Source: DATBSK01 sp040902705 (GTDB lineage Bacteria; Actinomycetota; Acidimicrobiia; IMCC26256; PALSA-555). Taken from it: a stretch of 64,000 nt of DNA. The notes beneath the pieces are model-generated. The model had not been told where the DNA came from. It saw nothing but the letters and a program-made list of their open reading frames with translations, and did no database searches. Below are positions 9,629 to 17,758 of this stretch, piece after piece. The stretch is from NCBI GenBank assembly GCA_040902705.1, contig JBBDWT010000204.1:6207-70206 (forward strand). The letters are read 5' to 3'. How positions within the stretch are numbered: the stretch's first letter is position 1; each line of letters opens with the position of its first letter. The translations under genes were made by a program, and so were the position numbers.

Positions 9629-10615
9629 TCAGTAGTTGAGTGAGCTGTAGCGGTGGAGCTTGTCCCACTTGTGCGTGGCACGGATGGTGCGGATCGTGCC
9701 CGACTTCGAGCGCATGACGAGCGTCTCGGTGCTCGCGCCGTCGCCCCGGTAGCGGACCCCGCGCAGGATGTCGCCTTCGGTCACACCGCTGGCGGCGAAG
9801 AACACGTCCTCGCTCGCAACGAGATCATCGGTCGTGAGCACGCGGTCGAGGTCGTAGTCGAGGTCGAGCGCGGCGCGTCGCTCCCCCTCGTTCCGAGGGT
9901 AGAGGCGTCCCTGGATCTCTCCGCCCAGCGCCTTGAGCGCGCACGCCGCGATGACGCCTTCGGGGGTCCCGCCGATGCCGAAGAGGATGTCGGAGCCGGA
10001 GTCGGGCCACGCGGTCTCGAGGGCGCCCATGACGTCGCCGTCGGGGATCAGACGCACCATCGCGCCGGCTTCGCGGCACGAGCGGATGATGTCGGTGTGC
10101 CGATCGCGATCGAGCACGACCGCGGTGACGTCCTTGACCTGCTCGCCCTTGGCCTTCGCGACGGCTTCGAGGTTCGCCTCGACGGGGGCGTCGAGATCGA
10201 CGACGTCGCGCGCCTCCGGGCCGACCGCGAGCTTCTCCATGTAGACGCACGGACCGGGGTTGAACATCGACCCGCGTTCGGCGACGGCGATCACCGCGAT
10301 GGCGTTGTTCCGACCGAGCGACGTGAGCGTGGTGCCGTCGACAGGGTCGACGGCGATGTCGCACCGGGGGCCGCCGGCGCCGATCTCCTCGCCGTTGAAG
10401 AGCATGGGCGCTTCGTCCTTCTCGCCCTCGCCGATCACGACGACGCCATCCATCGGCACGGTGTTGAGGACCAGGCGCATGGCGTCGACCGCGGCCTGGT
10501 CGGCCGCGAGCTTGTCGCCCCGCCCGATCCACCGTGCTGCGGCCAGGGCCGCGGCCTCGGTCACCCGCGCCAGGTCCATTGCCAGGTTGCGATCAGGGGC
10601 TTCCCGCTCTTCCAT
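9629..10615 (-). CDS. glpX: Fructose-1,6-bisphosphatase class II
   Basis: A 328-residue GlpX-type phosphatase of gluconeogenesis, the only FBPase class in many actinobacteria. Key segments are VIGEGEKDEAPML (about 60-72), the metal and phosphate site DPVDGTT (about 89-95), IIRSCREAGA and the Gly-rich FGIGGTPEGV (about 213-222). The ATG at 10615 is preceded on the minus strand by agaggagcag, a clear ribosome site. It converges on the sulfotransferase gene and diverges from the SDR gene. Confidence 0.95.
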   Translation of the reverse strand: MEEREAPDRNLAMDLARVTEAAALAAARWIGRGDKLAADQAAVDAMRLVLNTVPMDGVVVIGEGEKDEAPMLFNGEEIGAGGPRCDIAVDPVDGTTLTSLGRNNAIAVIAVAERGSMFNPGPCVYMEKLAVGPEARDVVDLDAPVEANLEAVAKAKGEQVKDVTAVVLDRDRHTDIIRSCREAGAMVRLIPDGDVMGALETAWPDSGSDILFGIGGTPEGVIAACALKALGGEIQGRLYPRNEGERRAALDLDYDLDRVLTTDDLVASEDVFFAASGVTEGDILRGVRYRGDGASTETLVMRSKSGTIRTIRATHKWDKLHRYSSLNY

Positions 10616-10815
10616 CGTGCTTCTGCTCCTCTGGTGGGCATCACACTCCGTGTGGAGGGCAGCACCCTCTGTGGCCGCCGCCCGCCCTGAGCTGCGCCGA
10701 GGAGCCTACCTGTGCCCTCCGCAGACCGAACGAGTGGGGATCTGCGCTTCCGGCCGGGGAGCAGGGTGCTCCGTGTCGTCGGGCGGCATCGGGCGGCATC
10801 GTAGGTTGGGGGGTC
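10616..10815. promoter_or_regulatory. Divergent intergenic region glpX / SDR
   Basis: A 200-base gap between divergent genes. The minus strand carries TAGGCT (forward agccta, about 10701-10707) upstream of the glpX ribosome site, a likely promoter with a leader. The plus strand carries TAGGTT at 10802-10807 for the SDR. No operator or gene was recognised. Confidence 0.4.
10802..10807 (+). promoter_or_regulatory. -10 box TAGGTT, leaderless type
   Basis: TAGGTT ends 8 bases before GTG 10816 and fixes that start over longer upstream reading, which would extend back across the glpX promoter. Confidence 0.5.
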
Positions 10816-11613
10816 GTGACCGGCGCGAGCACCGAGACCGATGCGGCCCGCGTCGCCGTCGTGACGGGAGCGGCGTCGGGCATCGGTCGGGCGGCCGCGA
10901 CCCGACTCCGCGCGGACGGGTGGGCCGTCGTCGCCGTCGACCGGGATGCCGATCGACTCGCGTGGGTCGACGCGACGGGCGACGCCGGCCTTGTGTCGTG
11001 CTCGGCCGACGTGAGTGCCGATGCCGGCAATGCGGAGATCGTCGCCGCGGCGCTCGACCGCTTCGGTCGCCTCGACGGTGTCGCGCTCAACGCAGGCGTC
11101 GCGTCGAGCGGCTCGCTGGAATCACAGTCGATGGACGAGGTCGACCGTGTGCTCGGTGTCAACTTGCGAGGCGTCATCCTCGGTGTGCGTGCCGCGATCC
11201 CGGCGCTGCGCGCCTCGGGTGGCGGCGCGATCGTCGTCACCGCGTCGGTCTCCGGTCAGTACGGCGATCCGACAATGTGGGCGTACAACGCGTCGAAGGG
11301 CGGCGCGCTCAACTTCGCGCGCGCCGCGGCGATCGACCTCGGTGCCGATCGGATCCGTGTGAACGCCGTGTGCCCGGGGCCGATCCGCTCGACCGGGATG
11401 ACGAAGCCGCTGGAGCGCCACGTACCCGACCTCTACGAGGAGATGCGCAGCCATGTCCCGCTCGCTCGCTGGGGCGAGCCGGACGAGGTGGCGGCGGCGA
11501 TCGCGTGGCTCCTCTCCGACGACGCATCGTTCATCACCGGCGTCGCGCTGCCCGTCGACGGCGGTGTGACGGCGAGCACCGGCATGACGCGCCCGGGCTT
11601 CTTCACGCGCTGA
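10816..11613 (+). CDS. Short-chain dehydrogenase/reductase
   Basis: A 265-residue classical SDR. The NAD(P) motif is VVTGAASGIGRA (about 15-26), followed by LNAGVA in place of NNAG, the catalytic Ser in VTASVSGQYG, and the YNASK Tyr/Lys pair (about 159-163). CPGPIRSTGMT near residue 190 is the substrate loop start. Asp in AVDRDAD at the end of the second strand favours NAD+ over NADP+. The substrate is not predictable. The upstream extension in frame is unlikely because of the -10 box. Confidence 0.88.
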   Translation: MTGASTETDAARVAVVTGAASGIGRAAATRLRADGWAVVAVDRDADRLAWVDATGDAGLVSCSADVSADAGNAEIVAAALDRFGRLDGVALNAGVASSGSLESQSMDEVDRVLGVNLRGVILGVRAAIPALRASGGGAIVVTASVSGQYGDPTMWAYNASKGGALNFARAAAIDLGADRIRVNAVCPGPIRSTGMTKPLERHVPDLYEEMRSHVPLARWGEPDEVAAAIAWLLSDDASFITGVALPVDGGVTASTGMTRPGFFTR

Positions 11614-11682
11614 TCGCGGGGTTGGTCACCGTGAAGTGCGCGGGCGAGCGACGCATGCACTCATGCACAACGCGCCATCCAC

Positions 11683-11722
11683 ATGCGTCTCTCGACCCGC
11701 CCTACGACGGTGAGGGACGCAT
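11683..11722 (+). repeat. 40-nt dispersed inverted repeat, copy E1
   Basis: It begins atgcgtctctcgaccc and ends gtgagggacgcat, so its ends are inverted copies. It is the same length as 44509-44548 and 44575-44614, with most positions identical. It lies 12 bases beyond the stop of the minus-strand hydrolase gene and between convergent genes. Confidence 0.8.
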
Positions 11723-11734
11723 CAAGGGGGTGGG

Positions 11735-12109
11735 TCAGGCGCCGGGCATCTGGCTGTTGAACGCCTCGAGGTCGAAGTAGTCGCGCCAGACGGCGATCTT
11801 GCCGTCGCGGACCTTGAACACTCCCGCGACGCGCAGCTCGATCGTGTGGCCGCCCTCGAGCCAGAAGCGGTCGACGCGCTCGTTCATGACGGTGTCGCCG
11901 CCCTCGACCTGATCGAGCACCTCCCACTCGATGCGCTCGGCCATCTCGGCGAACGGGCCGAGCATCGCCCGCACCTCGTCGTGGCCGTTCATGACGCCCA
12001 TCGGCACGTTCTCGTACACGACGTCGTCGGTGAGGACCGCGACGATCGCGTCGACGTCGCGCGCCTCGTTGGCCTTGATCAGTGCGGTGACGGCTTCTCC
12101 AGGAGTCAT
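11735..12109 (-). CDS. Limonene-1,2-epoxide hydrolase family protein
   Basis: A 124-residue protein of the NTF2-like fold. The full set of limonene epoxide hydrolase catalytic residues can be recognised: Tyr and Asn in VYENVP, Arg and Asp in ERVDRF and Asp in WRDYFD, in the family's order. These activate water to open an epoxide. A general SnoaL-like role is the alternative, since many homologues have unknown substrates. A -10 box TACGGT ends 8 bases before the ATG. It is divergent from the acyl-CoA mutase gene. Confidence 0.75.
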   Translation of the reverse strand: MTPGEAVTALIKANEARDVDAIVAVLTDDVVYENVPMGVMNGHDEVRAMLGPFAEMAERIEWEVLDQVEGGDTVMNERVDRFWLEGGHTIELRVAGVFKVRDGKIAVWRDYFDLEAFNSQMPGA

Positions 12110-12117
12110 GGTCCGGC

Positions 12118-12123
12118 ACCGTA
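12118..12123 (-). promoter_or_regulatory. -10 box TACGGT (minus strand), leaderless type
   Basis: Forward accgta reads TACGGT on the minus strand, 8 bases before the ATG at 12109. It stands back to back with the plus-strand box at 12134-12139. Confidence 0.5.
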
Positions 12124-12133
12124 GTTGCCCCGT

Positions 12134-12139
12134 TACGCT
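12134..12139 (+). promoter_or_regulatory. -10 box TACGCT, leaderless type
   Basis: TACGCT ends 6 bases before the GTG at 12146 of the mutase gene and selects that start over an earlier in-frame codon at 12125. Confidence 0.55.
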
Positions 12140-12145
12140 GGGTGC

Positions 12146-13786
12146 GTGGCCGACTCACGGGAACGGTGGCGGCAGGCCTACGACGCCGCGCCGACGCGCG
12201 ACGCCGACTTCGAGACGATGTCGGGCGTCCCCGTCGAGCCGGTCTACGCCGCGCCGGGCGACGACGCGGAGTACCCGGGCGAGTACCCCTACACGCGGGG
12301 TCCGTACGCCTCGATGTACCGGTCGAAGCTCTGGACGATGCGGATGTTCGCCGGCTTCGGCACGGCGGTGCAGACGAACGAGCGGTTCCACGAGCTCCTC
12401 ACCGCGGGGGGTGACGGCCTGTCGACCGCGTTCGACCTCCCCACGCTCATGGGCCGCGACTCCGACGACCACCTGGCGCTGGGCGAGGTGGGCAAGTGCG
12501 GGGTCGCGGTCGACACCCTCGCCGACGTGGAAGACCTCTACGCGGGCATCGACCTCGGGTCGGTGACGACGTCGATGACGATCAACGCGCCGGCGGCGGT
12601 GCTGCTGGCGATGTACGTCGCGGCGGCGGAGCGCAACGGTGTGGAGCGCTCCCGGCTCGGTGGCACGCTCCAGAACGACATCCTCAAGGAGTACCAGGCG
12701 CAGAAGGAGTTCGTGTTCCCGCCGCGGCCCTCGATGCGCCTCGTCGCCGACACCATGCGCTTCTGCACGGCCGAGATGCCGCGCTGGCACGCGGTCTCGG
12801 TCTCCGGGTACCACATCCGGGAAGCGGGCTCGACGGCTGCGCAAGAGCTCGCGTTCACTCTCGCGAACGGGTTCGCCTACGTCGAGGCCGCGCGGGCGAC
12901 CGGGCTCGAGGTCGACGAGTTCGCCCCGCGCCTGTCGTTCTTCTTCAACGCCCACACCGACTTCTTCGAAGAGATCGCGAAGTACCGCGCCGCGCGGCGC
13001 ATCTGGGCGCGCTGGATGCGGGAGCGCTACGGCGCGGAGGCCGAACGGTCGCTCCAGCTGCGCTTCCACTGCCAGACGGCCGGCGTGTCGCTCACCGCGC
13101 AGCAGCCCGAGGTGAACCTCGTCCGGACGGCAGTGGAAGCACTTGCGGGTGTCCTCGGCGGGGCGCAGAGCCTGCACACCAACGCGATGGACGAGACGCT
13201 CGCGCTGCCGAGCGAGAAGGCGGCCCGGCTCGCGCTGCGCACCCAGCAGGTGCTCGCGAACGAGACGCGCGTCACGAACGTCGCCGACCCGCTCGGCGGC
13301 TCGTGGTACGTGGAGGCGTTCACCGACGAGATGGAGGCGCAGGCCGAGGCGGTCTTCGCTCACCTCGACGAGCTCGGCGAAGGCTCGATGCTCGAGGGCG
13401 CGCTGCGCGGGATCGAGAACGGATGGTTCCAGGGCGAGATCGCGGATGCCGCGTACACGCTCGAACAGAAGCTCAACCGCGGCCAGCACCTCGTCGTGGG
13501 TGTCAACACCGCGCTCGAGGGCAACGACGAGGCACCGCCCCCGATCCTGAAGATCGGTCCCGAGGTGGAGGAAGCGCAGCTCAAGCGGCTCGCGCAGGTG
13601 CGGGCCGACCGCAACGACGAGCAGGTCCGCCACGCGCTCGACGCGGTGCGCGCGGCGGCCGCGGAGCCCACGACCAACGTCATGCCGTCGCTGATCGACG
13701 CCGTCGACCTCTACGCGACCGAGGGTGAGACCATGGACGCGCTCGCCGACGTGTTCGGTCGCTACGTCGAGACCCCGGTCCTCTGA
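12146..13786 (+). CDS. Acyl-CoA mutase large (catalytic) subunit, isobutyryl-CoA-mutase-like
   Basis: A 546-residue B12-dependent mutase catalytic chain (TIM barrel) without the C-terminal cobalamin-binding domain, so it needs a separate small subunit. Family segments include GGDGLSTAFDLPTLMGRDSD, GTLQNDILKEY, SVSGYHIREAGST, HCQTAGVSLTAQQ and LHTNAMDETLALPSE. Where methylmalonyl-CoA mutase has QYAGF with its substrate Tyr, this protein has MFAGF, the Phe seen in isobutyryl-CoA mutase. An isobutyryl-like substrate is therefore favoured. No small subunit gene is nearby; MeaB lies at 23466. Confidence 0.88.
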   Translation: MADSRERWRQAYDAAPTRDADFETMSGVPVEPVYAAPGDDAEYPGEYPYTRGPYASMYRSKLWTMRMFAGFGTAVQTNERFHELLTAGGDGLSTAFDLPTLMGRDSDDHLALGEVGKCGVAVDTLADVEDLYAGIDLGSVTTSMTINAPAAVLLAMYVAAAERNGVERSRLGGTLQNDILKEYQAQKEFVFPPRPSMRLVADTMRFCTAEMPRWHAVSVSGYHIREAGSTAAQELAFTLANGFAYVEAARATGLEVDEFAPRLSFFFNAHTDFFEEIAKYRAARRIWARWMRERYGAEAERSLQLRFHCQTAGVSLTAQQPEVNLVRTAVEALAGVLGGAQSLHTNAMDETLALPSEKAARLALRTQQVLANETRVTNVADPLGGSWYVEAFTDEMEAQAEAVFAHLDELGEGSMLEGALRGIENGWFQGEIADAAYTLEQKLNRGQHLVVGVNTALEGNDEAPPPILKIGPEVEEAQLKRLAQVRADRNDEQVRHALDAVRAAAAEPTTNVMPSLIDAVDLYATEGETMDALADVFGRYVETPVL

Positions 13787-13791
13787 CCCGA

Positions 13792-14436
13792 GTGGCCCGG
13801 GCGAGGCGAACCGTGGATCCCGAGCTCCTCGAACACGCGCGCGCCGCCATCGGGTTCATGCCCGACGACGAAGGGCTCGCGCTGTACGACGCCGGGCTGG
13901 CGGGTGGTGCGGTCGGGCCCCTGCTCGAGGTCGGCACCTACTGCGGGAAGTCGGCGGTGTATCTCGGCGCGGCCGCACGCGAGCGGGACACCGTGCTGTA
14001 CACCGTCGATCATCACCGCGGGTCGGAGGAGAACCAGGCGGGATGGGAGCACCACGACGAGCGGCTCGTCGACCCGCGCACCGGACGGATGGACACCCTG
14101 CCCTGGTTCCGGCGCACCATCGAGAGCGCGGACCTGGAGGACACGGTCGTCGCCGTGATCGGTCACTCCACCAAGGTCGCGAGCGCGTGGGCGACGCCGC
14201 TCGGTCTGCTCTTCATCGACGGTGGCCACGCGTTCGACGTCGCTCTCGCCGACTACGAGCAGTGGTCACCGCGCGTCGCGCCAGGTGGAGTGCTCGTGTT
14301 CCACGACGTCTTCGAGGACCCCGATGAAGGCGGCCAAGCCCCGTACGAAGTGTGGCAGCGCGCCGTCGCCGACGGCTTCACGCCGGAGTCGACGACTGGC
14401 TCGCTGCGGGTGCTGCGCACTGCGAGCGCCATCTAG
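13792..14436 (+). CDS. Class I SAM-dependent methyltransferase (Methyltransf_24-like)
   Basis: A 214-residue protein with the SAM motif LLEVGTYCGKSAVYLG (about 43-58), the post-I acidic residue in YTVDHHRG and LLFIDGGHAFDVALAD (about 142-157), the metal-site motif of macrocin- and catechol-O-methyltransferase-like families. APGGVLVFHDVF follows. A divalent metal-dependent O-methyltransferase is likely; the acceptor is unknown. It follows the mutase by five bases in the same direction, implying co-transcription, and converges on the toroid protein gene. Confidence 0.75.
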   Translation: MARARRTVDPELLEHARAAIGFMPDDEGLALYDAGLAGGAVGPLLEVGTYCGKSAVYLGAAARERDTVLYTVDHHRGSEENQAGWEHHDERLVDPRTGRMDTLPWFRRTIESADLEDTVVAVIGHSTKVASAWATPLGLLFIDGGHAFDVALADYEQWSPRVAPGGVLVFHDVFEDPDEGGQAPYEVWQRAVADGFTPESTTGSLRVLRTASAI

Positions 14437-14474
14437 CTCGGCGTCGGTGATTCGAGACCGGTGTGCCCCGGGTG

Positions 14475-15587
14475 TCAGAGCTCGCGGCGGCCGCGGACCA
14501 TCTCTGCCTCGATCTCGATCCCGGCCTCGATGAGCTCTTCGGGCGTGAGGCCCGCGGGGAGCCCCTCGCCGCGGAACAGGCCCGCGGTGGGCCCGGTGCC
14601 GCCGAGCGCGTTGGCCGCGAGCACGACGGCCGCGGAGTTCCACGTCGGTTGCTCGACCGGGTAGAGCTCGCCGGGCTCGTGGAAGCGCTCGTCGTCGAAG
14701 TTCATGCCCGTCCAGTAGCCGCCGTCGTCGTGGCGGAGGAACTGCACCCACTCGAAGAGCGCGCGCGCTTCGCGGTCGAGACCGAGGGCGTCGAGTGCCA
14801 TGACGAACTCGCATGTCTCGGCTGCAGTCACCCAGGGGCGGTCGGACACGCAGCGGACGCCGCGCCCTTCGACCACGAAGGTCTCCCAGTGCGCGGCAAC
14901 GCGCATCTGTGCGGCATCGCCGCGCAGCACCCCGCCGAGGATCGGGTAGTACCAGTCCATCGCCCAGCGCGCCTTGTCGAGGAACGCGTCGGGCCGGTGC
15001 GCGATCGCGATGGCGAGCTGACCGAGCGAGAGCTCCCAGTCGGGCCGCTCGTGGCCGAGGCGATCCGCGATCGCGATGGCACAGCGGATGCTCGCGTGGA
15101 TGGACGACGCGCCGGTGAGGAGCGAGCCGGGCGCGGGCTCGTCGCCGCGCCACGCGATCTCTCCGGTCGGTGACTGCAGCGACAGCGCGTAGTCGATCCC
15201 GAGCTCGACGTTGGGCCAGAAGTCTTCGAGGAACGCGGTGTCGCCGGTCGTGAGGTAGTGGTGCCACGCGCCGTTCGCGAGGTAGCAGGTGACGTTCGTA
15301 TCGAGTGCAGGATCCTTGACGTCGTTGCCGATGTAGTACGCGTACCAGCTCCCCGCATCGTGCTGGAGGGAACGCAGCCATTCGTACGCGCGCACGGCCT
15401 CGGCGTGACGTCCGCCGATGTCGAGCGCCATCGCCGCCTCGACGAGGTTCCACGGGTCGGAGTGCTCGCCGGGCGTCCAGGGGATGTTCCCGTCGGGCAG
15501 CTGGATCGCCGCGATCGCGTCGACGGTCGCGCGCACCTCGTCGGCGGTGATGACCCCGTCGACCGAAGGGATGATGACCTTCCGCAT
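14475..15587 (-). CDS. Alpha/alpha-toroid (terpenoid-cyclase/prenyltransferase-like) protein
   Basis: A 370-residue soluble protein with repeated helical pairs bearing Trp and Gly-Asp signatures: LPDGNIPWTPG, WNLVEAAMALDIGGR, GSWYAYYIGN, DTNVTCYLANGAWHHY, SPTGEIAWRGDE and DGGYWTGMNFDDERF. This pattern matches six-hairpin or squalene-cyclase-type toroids, including glycan-processing enzymes. No catalytic DXDD motif is evident, so the activity is unknown. Its ATG overlaps the methyltransferase stop (ATGA). It is the last gene of a GT4-methyltransferase-toroid operon, suggesting action on a glycolipid or saccharide. Confidence 0.6.
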   Translation of the reverse strand: MRKVIIPSVDGVITADEVRATVDAIAAIQLPDGNIPWTPGEHSDPWNLVEAAMALDIGGRHAEAVRAYEWLRSLQHDAGSWYAYYIGNDVKDPALDTNVTCYLANGAWHHYLTTGDTAFLEDFWPNVELGIDYALSLQSPTGEIAWRGDEPAPGSLLTGASSIHASIRCAIAIADRLGHERPDWELSLGQLAIAIAHRPDAFLDKARWAMDWYYPILGGVLRGDAAQMRVAAHWETFVVEGRGVRCVSDRPWVTAAETCEFVMALDALGLDREARALFEWVQFLRHDDGGYWTGMNFDDERFHEPGELYPVEQPTWNSAAVVLAANALGGTGPTAGLFRGEGLPAGLTPEELIEAGIEIEAEMVRGRREL

Positions 15588-16357
15588 CAGCGGTCCACCT
15601 CTCTCATCGCGCGCTGGTACCCGGCGGCGCCCTTCGGGACGCTCGATGCTTTCTGCACATAGACGACCAGGCTCTTGCCGAGCACCGGGTTCAGCACGCG
15701 GTCGAGGGTGTTGACCCACGCGGGCTGCTCGGTGATCTGCCACGACAGGAAGTCGTGGTACTTGCGGACCGCCGGGTGCTGGTCGGCGTGGTCGATGCCG
15801 GTCGCGCACTTCAGCCACCAGTACGGCGAGTGCAGCGCGTGCGCGTGGTGCGATCCGCGCAGCCAGCACCCCGCCCGCTCGAGCTTCGCCTCGAGCTCGT
15901 GCTGGCGGTAGATGCGGACGTGACCGCCCGGCGTGTCGTTGTAGTGGTGGTCCAGGGCCCAGCACACCCGCTCGGGCCAGCGCGTCGGCACGGTGACGGC
16001 CATCCGCCCGCCCGGCTTCAGCACGCGCACGAGCTCGCTGATCGCGCGCTCGTCGTCCCAGAGGTGCTCGAGCACCTCCGACGCGATCACCGCGTCGAAC
16101 GTGCCGTCGCGGAAGGGCAGCCGCAGCGCGTCGCCGTTCACCGCGCCGCCACATTCGCCGTGCGGCAGCTCGTTGCCCGCGACCATCGCACCGAGCACCC
16201 CGCGGACGTCCTTGAGCTCCGCGGCGGAGTAGTCGAGCGCGACGACCGTCGCGCCGCGCCGCCACGCCTCGAACGCGTGGCGTCCACCGCCGCAGCCCAT
16301 GTCGAGGACGCGACTGCCGTCGGTCACGCCGACGCGATCGAAGTCGACGGTCAGCAT
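15587..16357 (-). CDS. SAM-dependent methyltransferase (type 11)
   Basis: A 256-residue protein. SAM-binding motif I is VLDMGCGGGRHAFEA (about 15-29), then ALDYS, GDALRLPFRDGTFDAVIASEVLEHL (about 80-104) and LKPGGRMAVTVP. The C-terminal half has many aromatics and may form the acceptor site (HSPYWWLKCATG). It overlaps both neighbours by ATGA, so the three genes are translationally coupled. A sugar or lipid methyltransferase acting with the adjacent GT4 is the likely role, inferred from context. Confidence 0.82.
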   Translation of the reverse strand: MLTVDFDRVGVTDGSRVLDMGCGGGRHAFEAWRRGATVVALDYSAAELKDVRGVLGAMVAGNELPHGECGGAVNGDALRLPFRDGTFDAVIASEVLEHLWDDERAISELVRVLKPGGRMAVTVPTRWPERVCWALDHHYNDTPGGHVRIYRQHELEAKLERAGCWLRGSHHAHALHSPYWWLKCATGIDHADQHPAVRKYHDFLSWQITEQPAWVNTLDRVLNPVLGKSLVVYVQKASSVPKGAAGYQRAMREVDR

Positions 16358-17661
16358 CAGGCCGTGTCCACCTCCCGGGACGGCCCGGTCCGCCGGCTCG
16401 ACGCTGCTGCCCGATGGTCTTCGAGGGTCAGTCGGTAGTGGTCTGCGGTGCGCTCGGCCGTCTTGCGCCAGGTGAAGTTCGCGAGCGCGCGCTCGCGCGC
16501 CGCAGCACTCAGCCGGGCGCGGAGCTCGGGATCGGCGAGCGCACGGAGGATCGCCTGCGCGAGGGCGTCGGGGTCGCCCGGGGGGACGAGCAGGCCGGAC
16601 TCGCCGTCGGGGCCGATCACCTCGGGGAGGGCGCCGCCCGTCGTTCCCACCATGACCATCCCGCAGGCCATCGCCTCGACGGCGGGGAGCGAGAAGCCCT
16701 CGTAGAGCGACGGCACGCACGCGACCTCGGCCTCGGCGTAGAGCTCGACGATCCGCTCGGTGCTGACGCCCTTCACGAACTCGACGTGGCCCTCGAGGCC
16801 GAGGCGCTCGATCAGCGCCGGGATCTTGCTCTTCGGCTTGGGCCGACCGACGCACACGAGGTGCACGTCGTCGCGCTCGGCGCGCACCTTCGCCACTGCC
16901 TCGAGCAGCGGGGCGAGGCCCTTGAGCGGGACGTCGGCGCTCGCGGTGGTCATGAGACGCCCCGGGATGCGGGCGATGTCGGGGCGGGGACCGAAGATCG
17001 ACGGGTCCATGCCGACCGGGACGACGTGGAGGTTCTCGGCGGGCACGCCGAGCTGGTCGACGATGTCGCGACGCGACGACTCCGAGACCGTGAGGACCCG
17101 GGGGATCGCTCGGGCGACCTCCATCTGCATGTCGAGGAACGCGTACCAGCGGCGCAGCATCGTGCGCCGGACCGGGTTGGAGGTGTGCGCGAGGTCGAGG
17201 TCGCGGTCGACGGTGATCGGGTGGTGCAGCGTCGCCACCAGGGGCCACCCGTCATGGACCATGTCGACGATCCCGCGTCCGAGGGTCTGGTTGTCGTGGA
17301 CGAGGTCGAACTCGTGGCGCCGGCCCTGGAGGAGGCGGCGGGCCCGCATGCTGAACGCCCACGGCTCGGGGTAGCCGGCGGCGCCCATGATCAGGAACTC
17401 GCGGACGTCGATCGAGTCGCGGAACTCGTGGGGCCAGGGGACCCGAAAGGGGTTCGTGGCCCGGTACAGGTCGAGGCCGGGCACCTCCTCGAGCTGCTCG
17501 GGGTGGACCAGATCGGGGTACGGCTGGCCCGAGAGCACCGTGATCTGGTGCCCGAGATCGGTCAGCTCCTTGGCCAGGTAGCGCGTGTAGACGCCCTGGC
17601 CGCCGCAGTGCGGGTTCCCCCGGTAGAGGAGGTACGCGATGCGCAGCGGCTCGGAGGACAT
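16357..17661 (-). CDS. Glycosyltransferase family 4
   Basis: A 434-residue GT-B enzyme. The N-terminal domain opens IAYLLYRGNPHCGGQGVYTRYLA, the Gly-rich acceptor/donor loop of GT4. The C-terminal domain has VSTERIVELYAEAEVACVPSLYEGFSLPAVEAMACG, containing the E-x7-E donor motif (EGFSLPAVE). The retaining transfer of a sugar to a lipid or oligosaccharide acceptor is expected. It is the first gene of the operon. The ATG at 17661 follows a TAGGCT box by 10 bases; longer upstream reading is an artefact of high GC. Confidence 0.88.
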   Translation of the reverse strand: MSSEPLRIAYLLYRGNPHCGGQGVYTRYLAKELTDLGHQITVLSGQPYPDLVHPEQLEEVPGLDLYRATNPFRVPWPHEFRDSIDVREFLIMGAAGYPEPWAFSMRARRLLQGRRHEFDLVHDNQTLGRGIVDMVHDGWPLVATLHHPITVDRDLDLAHTSNPVRRTMLRRWYAFLDMQMEVARAIPRVLTVSESSRRDIVDQLGVPAENLHVVPVGMDPSIFGPRPDIARIPGRLMTTASADVPLKGLAPLLEAVAKVRAERDDVHLVCVGRPKPKSKIPALIERLGLEGHVEFVKGVSTERIVELYAEAEVACVPSLYEGFSLPAVEAMACGMVMVGTTGGALPEVIGPDGESGLLVPPGDPDALAQAILRALADPELRARLSAAARERALANFTWRKTAERTADHYRLTLEDHRAAASSRRTGPSREVDTA

Positions 17662-17671
17662 AAGAAGGAGA

Positions 17672-17677
17672 AGCCTA
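17672..17677 (-). promoter_or_regulatory. -10 box TAGGCT (minus strand)
   Basis: Forward agccta, 10 bases before the ATG at 17661. The intervening sequence is pyrimidine-rich with no ribosome site, so a leaderless or very short leader transcript is likely. Confidence 0.5.
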
Positions 17678-17744
17678 CTTTCCGCCTCTCTGGTGGCCTC
17701 CGGCGGGCCCGGGAGGCCCCGGACGGTCGGGGAGGGCGTGCGCC

Positions 17745-17750
17745 TACCGT
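17745..17750 (+). promoter_or_regulatory. -10 box TACCGT, leaderless type
   Basis: TACCGT ends 8 bases before GTG 17759 of the S9 peptidase gene (a second GTG is at 17762). Confidence 0.5.
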
Positions 17751-17758
17751 GGGGCCCC

